Part shown: piece by piece, positions 23,362-34,613 of the stretch | How the letters are laid out: each line of letters starts with the position of its first letter | Position numbering within the stretch: the stretch's first letter is position 1 | Origin: Syngnathus acus | Taxonomy: Eukaryota > Chordata > Actinopteri > Syngnathiformes > Syngnathidae | Direction of reading: 5' to 3' | Length of the DNA: 64,000 nucleotides | Assembly: GCF_901709675.1 (NCBI RefSeq) | Contig: NC_051108.1 | Location: 1,178,001 to 1,242,000 of the forward strand | Position numbers and translations under genes: made by a program | The notes under the pieces: model-generated | Seen by the model: the letters and a program-made list of their open reading frames with translations, nothing else | Databases searched by the model: none | Told to the model about the DNA's origin: nothing

Positions 23362-25982
23362 CTACTTCCAGGCTTTGGCAGCTTTCAGGAGCTCGTACAT
23401 CACGTATCCCACACCTGTGCAGCACAACACAACAAAAAGTTTGGAAAAATTCCATTCAGAATCCCCCAAGCCCCCCACCCGGTGCAATTTAAGAAGGCCA
23501 ACAGACGTTCCGCCATGCCAATGCTGTCTCGTTTTTTTTTTCGCCTTTTGCGTACGTCCCCAAGATCACGCTCAATCAATCACAGGCTCAACCACGCTTC
23601 GTGTTCCAGCGCTACAATTTATTATGTCTATACTTTTAACGTCACGTCATCGGCGGAGAATGAAAACCGGCCCGTGTCCTTATATATAAGGTGTGAAAGG
23701 TCAATTTTGTGCTTTGCGCTGCCTCACCCAACACGGTGAGCGTCATAGTGGCTCGGTAGAGCACCGCGTCGGCCACGCCACCTTTCAGATGCACCGGGAC
23801 GCCGTTGTCCTCCTGACACACACACACACACACACAAAACAAAAACACGGATGAAAGCTAGCAACAGGTTGGACCGTTGGGAACACGTTATCAAGGCGAG
23901 CCGCAAACAACTGCTCGCACATGAGCGAGTGCCGTTTGCATCGGCGCCTTTGACTGAAGCCTCCAAAGATTTTTGTGGCCGCCAAAGCGATCTAGCAAAG
24001 CAAACACATGTATTGCATTTCGTGCTGGTCTGCTTCCCGATGACAAAACGCGTCTCGTCTGGAGCGCGAGATAAATAATGAACGATTAGGAATTGATGGC
24101 AGCGGCAACGACGGAAGGTGAAGCGGCAAAGCGGTCGTCTGAGAATGTCGCGCAGGAAAAAAGACAAGCATCACACGTTTGCTTCTTTTTTTTTTTTTTC
24201 CATCTTGTCACGGCTGCGTTGATTGACGGCGGGGGTTTTGGCGAGCGTCGCGTCCTCGCTGTCGTCTGCGCTCGCTCAGCTTTTGTTTTGCGACGACGAG
24301 GTTCAAACCCAAAAATGAGAAGCCACCAGGCCATTCCGGCAGTATGTCAAAAACGCTCGCATTTCAAAAGCATCCTCACCAGTCAAATCTGTTTCCAAAC
24401 TGCAAACAGCTGGGATTTTTTTGTTTTGTTTCATGAATAACACAGCAAAACGACTCCACATGGAGCAAAACACAAATATGCAAGGAAGGTCGTACAAACA
24501 TTTGACCTAACAAACATTCTTAATTCACATCCTTTTTTGAATAACAGTACTGCTAATTTCCCTTAGCCTCTCAATGGCATTTCCCATCGTGTCCTAGCAT
24601 TAAGCTAGCAGAATTTTATCATCGTATGCTTACATGTCAATATAAAACGCTGAATTATGCGAGTCACTTTTCCAGTAAACTTCCCCTCGGAGTGACAAAC
24701 AGCTTGAAGCAAGCACGCCTTGCATCTTATATGGAAAACCGAGCAATCGCGGGAGTCAGAACAAGCAAAAAATCCACGGCTGGGTCATTAATTTTCCAAA
24801 GAGGCCACGTGAGTAAGTGGAACGGTTGCGGAAGGCCATGCCAACATGCTAACCTCAAGTATGTTCCACATTCATTTCATGGACTCATATAAAGCATGAC
24901 GCTGTCTGCGAGCTGCTACTTGTGTACATCTTGTTACAATTACCAACAGTACATCATCAGCAAGAAAATTAGAAGCAGAGGACAAACGCGAGGCCTCGGT
25001 TGGACGGCGGCGGCAAAAGGCGGATGTGAGGCGTGCCAGCTACCTGGAAGAGCTTCTGGTTCTTGGGGACCTTGTTCTCCACCGACCTCCGAGCGGAGCC
25101 GCAAAAGGTCCGCCGCGCCACCTGCTGCAGTGCCTGGGAATGACAGAACGAGGCTATGTCAGTTCTGGATATGTTTATAGTTGACAGTAGAAAAGACTGG
25201 AGCGCATGCAGCACATGCTCGGGAAAATAGAGATCAATCTCCTGGATCTGCTTGCTTATCTTGCTTTTGATGCCTTTCTATGGAACGCCATACTTTTGGC
25301 AGTGCTGCCATCTAGTGGAATTCACGGCGCACAGCCATTCGTAATACAGTTGAAGTGTTTGAAATATTTATTAAAGCACGTTTTGAATACATTGTACTTA
25401 AAGCAAACTACTTTAATGGATACATTTTTGAACATTTTAAATCCGGAGTCACACCTAAACTCGGTGGCCACAATTTGGTGCATTTTTATCCGTTATAAAC
25501 GCAAAAGGTTTTTTTTCTCTCATTCTTCCAGTTACGTTGCAGTTTGTGAGCTCATTTCCGACATCAAAATCTTGACCATTTCAAACGTAGCAAGTGTTTG
25601 AGTACATATTTTGATTAAAGGTAAAATTTCAGTAGAGGAATCACACATTATTCCCGTGGAAGTTGATGCAAGTAAATGCTAAAAATAAATTTGGCATTAC
25701 GAGAAACAAAGCTCATGCCAAGGAATACTCAAGCTGAACGTGCACTTGGGAAATGACGATTAAATTGACAATAAAACCCGATGTGATCGAAATTAAAAAC
25801 ATTCAAGCGAGTTAGCGCGACGGCATTAGCAGCCTTTGACCCCTGGCCGACGCCAAGTGGCCCAGCGAGGTCAACAAACGTGTCCTGGCGAATTCCAAGA
25901 CCCGCAGAAACACCGGCAAACGTTCGCAAAGCAAAACGAGCTGCTAAGTCCCAAAAAGACTCACAAAAATGCTTCGGTTCAT
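23362..25982 (-). CDS. cox7a2: cytochrome c oxidase subunit 7A2, mitochondrial
   Basis: This is a small single-pass subunit of respiratory complex IV in the inner mitochondrial membrane. Four exons read in phase: 25965-25982 (MNRSIF), 25044-25133 (ALQQVARRTFCG to QKLFQ), 23728-23812 (EDNGVPVHLKGGVADAVLYR) and 23362-23414 (VGYVMYELLKAAKAWK, stop). They total 81 residues, the family's usual size. The first 20 or so residues are Arg-rich without acidic residues, a mitochondrial presequence. NKVPxxQKLFQEDN and VHLKGGVADA.LYRATM are the COX7A signatures; the C-terminal third is the membrane helix. The six-codon first exon is supported by a GTGAGT donor and an in-phase join that aligns residue by residue with human COX7A2. 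Fish have several 7A paralogues, so the exact label is less sure than the family. The gene sits immediately upstream of col12a1, as in human. Confidence 0.88.
23816..23837. repeat. (CA)n microsatellite
   Basis: A short CA dinucleotide run lies in the cox7a2 intron, immediately upstream (in gene sense) of the exon 3 acceptor. Confidence 0.85.
23840..25040 (-). other. cox7a2 intron 2, nothing recognised
   Basis: This 1.2-kb intron is AT-rich in its middle. No further exon, RNA gene or element was recognised. Confidence 0.55.
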
Positions 25983-26492
25983 CTTGGGTGCTCTTCTTTC
26001 TCGCACAAGGACGCCTGATACTTCCGCTTGTCGCGCTTCTTCGTCTGCTTTTCTTCTTCGGGTACTTTTAGCAGAGCGCAGTCAAGACGTGCTCTCTGCT
26101 GCCCTCTAGCGGCTTTGTTGGAAGCGCATAAGTCACCTTGGCCTGTCCTCGCAGTGGAAAATAAAACAATAAGCGGTTCACTTAATGGATGGGTGCAATA
26201 GCCACCCTGATTAACATTTATAAGTCTTATTATTCTCACAAAAACACACTTTTAAAAGTTTTCCAAGTTAAAAAGAGACACCAAGTAAAAGTGATAACAC
26301 GTCTCACGTTCTCAGTCCAACACACACGCAAACAATCAGACGCATACAAGCTAGTTTTCATATTTGCGACAAAATCACTTCCATTTTATTCCTTTGTTTG
26401 TTACCATCACAATAAGTGCATTGGCTGTCCGGTTCTAAAAGAAGCAGCGTGATGACTGAATGGCGACTTTGATAAGCAGCGTTTGAGCTCTT
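25983..26492. promoter_or_regulatory. divergent intergenic region cox7a2 / myosin
   Basis: About 690 bp separate the cox7a2 start (25982, leftward) and the myosin start (26674, rightward), so the two 5' ends face away from each other. The cox7a2 side shows no TATA, as expected for a housekeeping respiratory gene. The myosin side has the elements listed separately. The rest is unremarkable. Confidence 0.5.
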
Positions 26493-26625
26493 CCTAATAT
26501 GGCCTCCTGACAACTCAAGGTCACCGCTGTGACCTTACCGCATCTCCTCAGACAGATTTAGCATCCCCCTTTTCTGTATTTTCCTGCCTCATCTCCTTGT
26601 TTGGTGTCGCGGGTGCCTTTAAAAG
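26493..26625 (+). promoter_or_regulatory. compact muscle-type promoter: CArG box, AGGTCA palindrome, TATA
   Basis: CCTAATATGG at 26493-26502 is a perfect CArG box, CC(A/T)6GG, the serum response factor site found in striated-muscle promoters. AAGGTCAC and its exact inverse GTGACCTT at 26517-26536 are separated by CGCT. The inner AGGTCA half-sites, with their 5' TCA extension, resemble nuclear-receptor sites of the ERR/SF-1 kind. TTTAAAAG at 26618-26625 is a TATA-like box 49 bp before the ATG. All lie within 180 bp of the start codon with no room for the usual 5' UTR intron. Function is inferred from motif and position only. Confidence 0.55.
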
Positions 26626-26673
26626 CTCGTCCTTCTCGTCCCCGGCGTCACAATACCTTTCTTCCGATTCAAA

Positions 26674-29600
26674 ATGTCCGACGCAGTGATGGCCGAGTTC
26701 GGGAAGGCGGCTCCGTACCTCAGGAAGTCAGAGAAGGAGCGTCTGGAAGCTCAGACCAGACCGTTTGACATCAAGACACAATGTTTTGTGGTGGATGACA
26801 AGGTGGAGTACATGAAGGGACAAATCCAGAGCAAAGACGGCGGCACGGTCACGGTGAAGAAGGAGGACGGCAACACGGTGAGCGTGAAGGAAGCCGACGT
26901 GCACCCGCAGAATCCACCCAAATTCGACAAGATCGAAGACATGGCCATGTTCACGTTTCTCCACGAGCCGGCCGTGTTGTTCAATCTGAAGGAGCGCTAC
27001 ACCGCCTGGATGATCTACACCTACTCGGGCCTCTTCTGCGTCACCGTCAACCCGTACAAGTGGCTTCCCGTCTACGACGCCGAGGTGGTGGCGGCCTACA
27101 GAGGGAAGAAGAGGACCGAAGCTCCTCCTCACATCTTCTCCATCTCCGACAACGCTTACCAGTACATGCTGACCGACAGGGAGAACCAGTCGGTCCTCAT
27201 CACCGGAGAATCCGGGGCGGGCAAGACCGTCAACACCAAGAGGGTCATCCAGTACTTTGCCAGCATCGCCGCCGTGGGCGGGGCGGGCAAAAAGGACCCC
27301 AGTAAGGGGACGCTGGAGGACCAGATCATCCAAGCGAATCCAGCTCTGGAAGCTTTCGGCAACGCCAAAACCTCGAGGAACGACAACTCGTCCCGCTTTG
27401 GCAAGTTCATCCGGATCCATTTCGGGAACAGCGGAAAGCTGTCGTCGGCGGATATCGAGACGTACCTGCTGGAGAAGTCCCGGGTCACCTTTCAGCTCAA
27501 GGCTGAGAGGAACTACCACATCTTCTACCAGATCCTGTCCAATCAGAAGCCGGACTTGCTGGACCTGCTGCTCATCACCAACAACCCGTACGACTACAGC
27601 TACATCTCGCAGGGAGAGGTGACGGTGGCCTCCATCAACGACTCGGAGGAGCTGATGGCCACCGACAGCGCCTTCGACGTGCTGGGTTTCACCCCGGAGG
27701 AGAAGATGGGCGTCTACAAGCTGACGGGCGCTATCATGCACTACGGGAACCTGAAGTTCAAGCAGAAGCAGCGGGAGGAGCAAGCCGAGCCCGACGGGAC
27801 CGAGGCGGCCGACAAGTCGGCTTACCTGATGGGCCTCAACTCCGCCGACCTCATCAAAGGCTTGTGCCACCCCAGAGTCAAGGTCGGCAACGAGTACGTG
27901 ACCAAAGGCCAGAGCGTGGACCAGGTCTACTACTCCATCGGCGCCTTGGCCAAGTCTGTGTATGAGAAGATGTTCAATTGGATGGTGGTCAGGATCAATC
28001 AGTCCCTGGACACCAAGCAGCACCGGCAGTACTTCATCGGCGTGCTGGACATTGCCGGCTTTGAAATCTTCGACTTCAACACCTTTGAGCAATTGTGCAT
28101 CAACTTCACCAACGAGAAACTGCAACAGTTTTTCAACCATCACATGTTTGTCCTGGAGCAAGAGGAGTACAAGAAGGAAGGCATCGACTGGGAGTTCATC
28201 GACTTCGGCATGGACCTGCAGGCTTGTATCGATCTGATCGAGAAGCCGCTGGGGATCATGTCCATTCTGGAAGAAGAATGCATGTTCCCCAAAGCCAGCG
28301 ACCAGACCTTCAAGTCCAAGCTCTACGACAACCACCTGGGCAAGAACAAAATGTTCGAGAAGCCCCGAGCCGCCAAGGGAAAAGCGGAGGCTCATTTCGC
28401 CCTGGTCCATTACGCCGGCACCGTGGACTACAACATCACCAACTGGCTGGTGAAGAACAAAGACCCTCTCAACGAAACCGTGGTGGGTCTCTACCAGAAG
28501 TCCTCGCTCAAGCTTCTCAGCCTGTTATTTTCCAGTTACTCGGGCACCGACGGCAGCGACAAAAGCGGCAAAGGAGTCAAGAAGAAGGGCTCGTCCTTCC
28601 AGACCGTCTCGGCCCTCCACCGAGAGAACCTCAACAAGCTGATGACCAACCTGAAGACCACGCATCCCCACTTTGTCCGCTGCTTGATTCCAAACGAGCG
28701 CAAGACTCCAGGAGCCATGGACAACTGTCTGGTCATGCACCAGCTGCGCTGCAACGGCGTTCTCGAAGGTATTCGAATTTGCAGGAAGGGCTTTCCAAAC
28801 CGGGTCCTCTACGGAGACTTCAAACAGAGGTACAGGATCCTCAACGCCTCCGCCATCCCCGAGGGTCAGTTCATGGACTGCAAGAAGAGCGCCGAGAAGC
28901 TGCTCTCGTCGCTGGACATCGACCACACGCAGTACAAATTTGGCCACACCAAGGTGTTCTTCAAAGCCGGCCTGCTCGGCACGCTGGAGGAGATGCGAGA
29001 CGAGCAGCTCTCGCGGATCATCACCAGGATCCAGGCCAACGCTCGTGCTCTGCTCATGAGGGCCCAGTTTGCCAAGCTGGTGGAGCGCAGAGATGCCCTC
29101 ATGGTCATCCAGTGGAATCTCCGCTCGTTCCTGAGCGTGAAGAACTGGCCCTGGATGAAGCTCTTCTTCAAGATCAAGCCCCTGCTGAAGAGCGCAGAGT
29201 CCGAGAAGGAGATGGCCAACATGAAGGACGAGTTCAACAAGCTGAAGGAAGCCCTGGAGAAATCCGAAGTGCGTCGGAAGGAGCTGGAGGAGAAGATAGT
29301 GAGTCTCCTCCAAGAGAAGAACGATTTGACTCTGCAAATTCAATCAGAGCAAGACACGCTCACCGACGCCGAGGAACGATGCGAGCAGCTCATCAAGAGC
29401 AAGATTCAACTGGAGGCAAAGCTCAAGGAGATCAACGAGAGGCTGGAGGACGAAGAGGAGCTGAACGCCGACCTCACGGCCAAGAAACGCAAGTTGGAGG
29501 ACGAGTGCTCCGAATTGAAGAAAGATATAGACAACCTTGAGCTGACTTTGGCCAAAGTTGAGAAAGAGAAACACGCCACGGAGAACAAAGTCAGAAACCT

Positions 29601-32475
29601 GAGCGAGGAGATGGCCTCGCAGGATGAGAACATCCTCAAGCTGACCAAAGAGAAGAAAGCGCTGCAGGAGGCTCACCAGCAAGTACTGGATGATCTCCAG
29701 AGCGAGGAGGACAAAGCCAACACCCTCAACAAATGCAAAGTCAAGCTGGAGCAGCAGGTGGATGACCTGGAAGGCTCCTTGGAACAGGAGAAGAAGTTGC
29801 GCATGGAGCTGGAGCGCTCCAAGAGGAAGTTGGAGGGAGACGTCAAGCTGACTCAAGAGAGCTTGATGGACTTAGAAAACGACAAGCAGCAACTGGAGGA
29901 GAAGCTGAAGAAGAAAGACTTTGAGGCGGCTCAGATCACTGGCAAATTGGACGACGAGCAGGTCGCCTCGGCTCAGCTCCAGAAGAAGCTGAAGGAAGAC
30001 CAGGCCAGGATCGAGGAACTGGAGGAGGAGCTGGACGCCGAGCGCGCGGCACGAGCCAAAGTGGAGAAGCAACGCTCCGACCTTTCCCGTGAGCTGGAGG
30101 ACATCAGCGAACGCCTGGAGGAGGCGGGCGGAGCCTCGTCGGCGCAGGTGGAGCTCAACAAGAGGAGGGACGCCGAGTTCCAGAAGCTGCGTCGGGAGCT
30201 GGAGGAGTCCACCCTCCAGCACGAGGCCACCGCCGCCGCGCTGAGGAAGAAGCACGCCGACAGCGTGGCCCAACTGGGCGAGCAAATCGACAACCTCCAG
30301 CGAGTCAAGCAGAAGCTGGAGAAGGAGAAAAGCGAGTTGAAGCTCGAGCTGGACGACGTGGCTTCCAGCATGGAGAGCATGGCCAAGAACAAGTCCAACG
30401 TGGAGAAGATCTGCCGAAGCACCGAGGACACCATGAGCGAGTACAAGAGCAAGTACGAGGAGGCCCAACGCTCAGTCAACGAGTTGGGCACCCAGAGGGC
30501 CAAGCTGCTGGCCGAGAATGGCGAGTTTGGTCGGCAGATGGAGGAGAAGGACTGCTTGATCTCGCAGCTCACCAGAGGAAAGAACTCGTACAACCAGCAA
30601 GTGGAAGACCTCCGCAGACAACTGGAAGAGGAAGTCAAGGCCAAGAACGCGCTGGCCCACGCCGTGCAGTCGGCCCGTCACGACTGCGATCTGCTCCGAG
30701 AGCAGTTCGAAGAGGAGCAGGAAGCCAAGGCGGAGCTGCAGAGGGCCCTCTCCAAGTCCAACAGCGAGGTCTCGGCGTGGAGGAACAAGTACGAAACCGA
30801 CGCCATCCAGAGAACCGAGGAGCTGGAGGAAGCTAAGAAGAAGCTGGTCCAGAGACTGCAGGAGGCCGAGGAGGCCATCGAAGCGGCAAATGCCAAATGT
30901 TCCTCGCTGGAGAAGACCAAGCACCGTCTCCAAAATGAGATCGAAGACCTGATGCTGGACCTGGAGAGGTCCAACGCGGCTTCCGCCAGCCTGGATAAGA
31001 AACAACGAGCTTTTGATAAAGTCCTGGCGGAGTGGAAGCAAAAGTTTGAGGAGAGCCAGTGTGAGCTGGAAGCCACCCAGAAGGAGGCACGGAGCCTCAG
31101 CACCGAACTCTTCAAACTGAAGAATTCTTACGAGGAGTGCCTGGACCACCTGGAGACCGTCAAGAGAGAGAACAAGAACCTGCAGGAGGAGATCTCGGAC
31201 CTTAGCGACCAGCTCGGGGAAGGTGGCAGAAGTGCTTGTGAACTTGAGAAGATGAGGAAACAGCTAGAGCAAGAAAAGGCGGAGCTACAGTCTGCGCTAG
31301 AAGAAGCCGAAGGTTCTCTGGAGCACGAGGAGGGCAAAATCCTAAGAGCACAACTCGAGTTCAACCAAGTGAAGGCCGACATGGAACGGAAAGTGTCTGA
31401 GAAAGACGAGGAGATGGAACAGGCCAAGCGAAACTACCAACGCACGGTGGACTCGCTCCAGTCCTCTCTGGAGTCCGAGACCAGGAGCCGCAACGAAGCC
31501 CTGAGAGTGAAAAAGAAGATGGAGGGGGACCTCAACGAGATGGAGATCCAGCTGAGCCAAGCCAACAGGCAAGCGGCCGACGCCCAGAAACAACTCAAGA
31601 ACCTGCAGGTCTTCTTGAAGGACACTCAGTTGCAACTGGATGACGTCCAGCACGGGAACGATGACCTGAAGGAGAACATCGCCGTCCTGGAACGTCGAAA
31701 CAATTTGATCCAGGCTGAGCTGGAAGAGGTGAGGGCCGCGCTGGAGCAGACGGACAGAAGCCGCAAGCTGGCCGAGCAGGAGCTGACCGACTCCGCCGAG
31801 CGCATGCAGCTCCTCCACTCTCAGAACACCAGCCTGATCAACCAGAAGAAGAAGCACGAGGCCGACCTCCTGCACCTGCACAGCGAAATGGAGGAGTTGG
31901 TCCAAGAGAGTCGCAACGCCGAGGAGAAGGCAAAGAAAGCCATCACGGACGCGGCCATGATGGCTGAGGAGCTGAAGAAGGAGCAGGACACCAGCGCGCA
32001 TCTGGAGCGCATGAAGAAGAACATGGAACAGACCATCAAAGACCTGCAGCACCGCCTGGACGAGGCCGAGCAGATTGCCATGAAAGGTGGCAAGAAGCAA
32101 CTCCAGAAAATGGAGCTTCGCATCAAAGACCTGGAGAACGAGCTGGAAGCGGAGCAGCGCAGAGGAATCGAGTCCATCAAAGGCGTCCGCAAGTACGAAC
32201 GCCGCATCAAAGAACTCACTTATCAGACCGAGGAAGACCGCAAGAACGTAGCTCGACTCCAGGACTTGGTGGACAAACTGCAGGTGAAAGTCAAATCCTA
32301 CAAGCGCGCCGCCGAGGAGGCCGAGGAAGCGGCGAACGGCAACGTGGCCAAAATGCGCAAGCTGCAACACGAGCTGGAAGAAGCGCAGGAGAGGGCCGAC
32401 GTGGCCGAGACCCAAGTCAACAAGCTGAGGGCCAAGACCAGAGACGGGGGCGCCAAGAAGAACCTGGACGACTGA
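26674..32475 (+). CDS. intronless sarcomeric myosin heavy chain (class II)
   Basis: This is a full-length 1,933-residue striated-muscle myosin heavy chain in one uninterrupted exon. Family members are about 1,935 residues but normally spread over some 35-40 coding exons. The motor is complete: SH3-like N-terminus, P-loop GESGAGKT (about residue 180), switch [10 protein letters not shown], switch [13 protein letters not shown], a Lys/Gly-rich loop 2 (SGKGVKKKG), actin-binding [10 protein letters not shown], and the SH2/SH1 helix [20 protein letters not shown]. The lever begins at [20 protein letters not shown]. From about residue 840 an unbroken heptad coiled coil runs to a short non-helical tail ending AKKNLDD. 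No frameshift or stop is present, so selection has kept it. The N-terminus resembles slow/cardiac fish myosins more than fast ones, but the subtype is not settled. Intronlessness implies origin by retroposition. I have an unverified recollection that intronless teleost MYH genes have been noted. The start is favoured by the adjacent TATA and the conserved [10 protein letters not shown] opening. Confidence 0.95.
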   Translation: MSDAVMAEFGKAAPYLRKSEKERLEAQTRPFDIKTQCFVVDDKVEYMKGQIQSKDGGTVTVKKEDGNTVSVKEADVHPQNPPKFDKIEDMAMFTFLHEPAVLFNLKERYTAWMIYTYSGLFCVTVNPYKWLPVYDAEVVAAYRGKKRTEAPPHIFSISDNAYQYMLTDRENQSVLITGESGAGKTVNTKRVIQYFASIAAVGGAGKKDPSKGTLEDQIIQANPALEAFGNAKTSRNDNSSRFGKFIRIHFGNSGKLSSADIETYLLEKSRVTFQLKAERNYHIFYQILSNQKPDLLDLLLITNNPYDYSYISQGEVTVASINDSEELMATDSAFDVLGFTPEEKMGVYKLTGAIMHYGNLKFKQKQREEQAEPDGTEAADKSAYLMGLNSADLIKGLCHPRVKVGNEYVTKGQSVDQVYYSIGALAKSVYEKMFNWMVVRINQSLDTKQHRQYFIGVLDIAGFEIFDFNTFEQLCINFTNEKLQQFFNHHMFVLEQEEYKKEGIDWEFIDFGMDLQACIDLIEKPLGIMSILEEECMFPKASDQTFKSKLYDNHLGKNKMFEKPRAAKGKAEAHFALVHYAGTVDYNITNWLVKNKDPLNETVVGLYQKSSLKLLSLLFSSYSGTDGSDKSGKGVKKKGSSFQTVSALHRENLNKLMTNLKTTHPHFVRCLIPNERKTPGAMDNCLVMHQLRCNGVLEGIRICRKGFPNRVLYGDFKQRYRILNASAIPEGQFMDCKKSAEKLLSSLDIDHTQYKFGHTKVFFKAGLLGTLEEMRDEQLSRIITRIQANARALLMRAQFAKLVERRDALMVIQWNLRSFLSVKNWPWMKLFFKIKPLLKSAESEKEMANMKDEFNKLKEALEKSEVRRKELEEKIVSLLQEKNDLTLQIQSEQDTLTDAEERCEQLIKSKIQLEAKLKEINERLEDEEELNADLTAKKRKLEDECSELKKDIDNLELTLAKVEKEKHATENKVRNLSEEMASQDENILKLTKEKKALQEAHQQVLDDLQSEEDKANTLNKCKVKLEQQVDDLEGSLEQEKKLRMELERSKRKLEGDVKLTQESLMDLENDKQQLEEKLKKKDFEAAQITGKLDDEQVASAQLQKKLKEDQARIEELEEELDAERAARAKVEKQRSDLSRELEDISERLEEAGGASSAQVELNKRRDAEFQKLRRELEESTLQHEATAAALRKKHADSVAQLGEQIDNLQRVKQKLEKEKSELKLELDDVASSMESMAKNKSNVEKICRSTEDTMSEYKSKYEEAQRSVNELGTQRAKLLAENGEFGRQMEEKDCLISQLTRGKNSYNQQVEDLRRQLEEEVKAKNALAHAVQSARHDCDLLREQFEEEQEAKAELQRALSKSNSEVSAWRNKYETDAIQRTEELEEAKKKLVQRLQEAEEAIEAANAKCSSLEKTKHRLQNEIEDLMLDLERSNAASASLDKKQRAFDKVLAEWKQKFEESQCELEATQKEARSLSTELFKLKNSYEECLDHLETVKRENKNLQEEISDLSDQLGEGGRSACELEKMRKQLEQEKAELQSALEEAEGSLEHEEGKILRAQLEFNQVKADMERKVSEKDEEMEQAKRNYQRTVDSLQSSLESETRSRNEALRVKKKMEGDLNEMEIQLSQANRQAADAQKQLKNLQVFLKDTQLQLDDVQHGNDDLKENIAVLERRNNLIQAELEEVRAALEQTDRSRKLAEQELTDSAERMQLLHSQNTSLINQKKKHEADLLHLHSEMEELVQESRNAEEKAKKAITDAAMMAEELKKEQDTSAHLERMKKNMEQTIKDLQHRLDEAEQIAMKGGKKQLQKMELRIKDLENELEAEQRRGIESIKGVRKYERRIKELTYQTEEDRKNVARLQDLVDKLQVKVKSYKRAAEEAEEAANGNVAKMRKLQHELEEAQERADVAETQVNKLRAKTRDGGAKKNLDD

Positions 32476-32482
32476 CGCGCAA

Positions 32483-32563
32483 GTAAGCAGACTGGCCATC
32501 AAATCAGGATGCTAAAGCTAGCACGCTAAAAACATGTGAGCTTTTTTTTTTTTTTTTGGACAG
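32483..32563 (+). other. candidate 81-bp intron in the myosin 3' UTR
   Basis: GTAAGC begins 8 bases after the stop codon. A CTAAA branch-like site and a 16-T pyrimidine tract lead to GGACAG at 32558-32563. The layout is that of a typical short teleost intron. It would lie wholly in the 3' UTR, close enough to the stop not to trigger nonsense-mediated decay. Polyadenylation signals AATAAA follow at 32712 and 32732. Confidence 0.4.
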
Positions 32564-32885
32564 GCTTGTTTATGAGGTGATCAGCACCAAGCTGTAGAAT
32601 GCCGCCACCCACGAAGAACAACAACAAAAACACCGGGCGTGACGTGATTCTCAGTCATTGCACTCCAAGCCAACAGGTGGCGCCCAAGAGTATATCACTT
32701 GGCTGTTTCGCAATAAAAGTCACTCAAGTTGAAATAAATGCATGTGTTTGCACAGCTTCCTGCCAGCTTGTTCTCTTCAAAATAAGAGTTGGCAACTATC
32801 GCCATGACAACACAAACCCAAAAATTGTTGGATGCATCTGAATAGACTTTTTTTATTTGTGTGTTTCTGTGAGCCGACGCGGCGT

Positions 32886-33639
32886 TCACATGCTTTTGAT
32901 AAGGAAGCCGCTGAAGGTTGTCAGTCGGCTCTGGTCAAAAATGCTCTTGTTGGGCCACAAGGTGACCCAGACTTTGTCTCCCTGCTCCAGTTCCAGCGGC
33001 ATCCCGTTGGTGGCGCTACTGAAGGTACCCTGCGTGTCGTAGATGGCGAACATGTTGACGCCGTTCTTTATCACGGCCGCGTTCAAGGCCCCTGAGTTGC
33101 CCACGTTGCCGTTGAACATGATGAAGTAGAGCCCTTTGACCGGGGCCGTGAAGATCCCTGTTGGGGGTCACGGCGGTGTTAGCACCACTGTTAGCATCAT
33201 AACAATGGCTTCTTTAGCAGAACCAGGTTAGCTGGAGCGAGACGACATGCCGTCCTACCTGTGTTGGAGTCGTAGCCGTTCCCCACGTTGTGGATGACTC
33301 GCTTGAAAATCAGGGTGATTTCCGTATTGAAGGGGCCCAGGTGGGTCCAGTCCGACGTGGTGACCAGCGCCGCCGCAAAGGACACCGGCGCCTTGGCTAT
33401 ACACGCACAGCACAAGGATGAGCTTCAGGGTCTCCAGGAACCCGTTTGGGAACGTGCCTCATCAACTGACCTGCTTCGGCCGCATCCCTCTCGAGCTTGT
33501 CCACGCGCGCCGCCAGCTGCTGCAGGGGGCCGTCTCTGTTTTCAAATATGACACGCTCGTCGCCAAAGAACAACTGAGCCCGAAGGCCGCTGACAGCGCA
33601 CGCAATTAGCAACACGGTGGTCAAGCAAGAACACGCCAT
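32886..33639 (-). CDS. secreted C1q-domain protein, copy A
   Basis: This is a short secreted protein with a C-terminal globular C1q domain, the TNF-like jelly roll that trimerises. Exons 33471-33639, 33259-33396 and 32886-33157 join in phase to give 192 residues. The first encodes a signal peptide (MACSCLTTVLLIACAVSGLR) and a short coiled coil (LQQLAARVDKLERDAAEA) with no collagen repeat. The second holds VSFAAAL and GPFNTEITLIFKRVIHNVGN. The third holds GIFTAPVKGLYFIMFNG, GVNMFAIYD and the closing FDQSRLTTFSGFLI. Lack of a collagen stalk places it with the cerebellin/C1q-like secreted proteins abundant in teleosts; innate immune roles are reported for relatives, but none can be inferred here. 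It pairs with copy B, about 1 kb upstream, as a tandem duplicate. Confidence 0.82.
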
Positions 33640-34613
33640 GGCGAAGATGATCTCAGATGAGGCTTCTCTCTCGGCTTCAACTTTTTGACTGAAGTGAACC
33701 CGTGTTCTCTCGTCAAAGTTTATTCAACTGGACAACGTGGACTTTACATGCAAATATTTGCACACAAACACAACTAGCACACACAACGGCATGCTCATAA
33801 TATGGCATAAATATCAAAGTCAAAGTCAAAGTCAGCTTTATTGTCAATCCCTTCATATGTCAAGACACACAAAGAAACCGAAATTCCGTTTCCTCCATCC
33901 CACGGTGACGAGACATACAAGTAGGCGACACAAAACAAAAACAAGAAGGCACAAACCATAAATAATAAATAAAATGAGCGATGAATAAATAATAAACCAA
34001 TAACCCAATAAATAAGAGGGGCAAAACCGAAATATGACCGTTAAAGGAGTCACGTGACACCAAACCGAATTTTACAGAGCTTTTAGCCATGTTCAAATGC
34101 TACTGTGTGACGTCATAACGTGAAGAGCGCTCAACCCCGAACCACACTAAACACCACGCCCAGTTTGCGTCTGTTCTGATATTTTTCTGCATGAAATAAA
34201 TAATCAAATGTTTCCACGTAGCTTCTGCAAAGTGCTCAAGCACTCGTCTGTTGTTTGGAGCATTAAATGAGTTTTGACACGTGACTGCAATTGAGAAGAG
34301 CGGAGGAGTTTTAATGACGCGGTGTCGTACTTCCGGTTTAGAAAAATAGCCAACAAAATGATTCATATTTTATACTTTGTGCCAATGGTGATCTATAAGT
34401 ACATATAATTGTCCGTAGAAAGTTTAAAATAACAAGTGGTGCTGACTGAAATTCTCAGTCCTCTTGATGTGTTTTGTTATTAAATGGCAACTTAGCAAGA
34501 CATATTTATCAACACCACACACACAAGAAGACAACCTGATAATTGTCATTTTTTTCAATTTCATTTAATTTTCATTTTCGTGCTTGTCTTGAAGACGCAA
34601 ACCTCGGGCGAGG
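33640..34613. other. spacer between the two C1q genes
   Basis: This spacer contains the copy A upstream region, a dispersed repeat-like stretch (33813-33960), and the 3' flank of copy B. No additional gene was recognised. Confidence 0.5.
33813..33960. repeat. dispersed repeat-like segment with (TCAAAG)n lead
   Basis: It begins with TCAAAG hexamer repeats and GTCAGCTTTATTGTCAA, then CCGAAATTCCGTTTCC and CACGGTGACGAGACATACA. I recognise this wording as a very common teleost interspersed sequence but cannot name the family with confidence. Confidence 0.45.

Noticed and set aside
26728-28410. 560-codon antisense frame under the myosin motor, and similar long antisense frames under the rod
   Set aside because: Shadow of GC-rich third codon positions and Glu/Lys-rich coiled-coil codons; no domain is recognisable.
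26674-32475. Processed pseudogene explanation for the intronless myosin
   Set aside because: No stop, frameshift or motif loss over 5.8 kb, and a promoter-like region directly upstream; decay would be visible in a dead copy this old (no poly-A tail or target duplication left).
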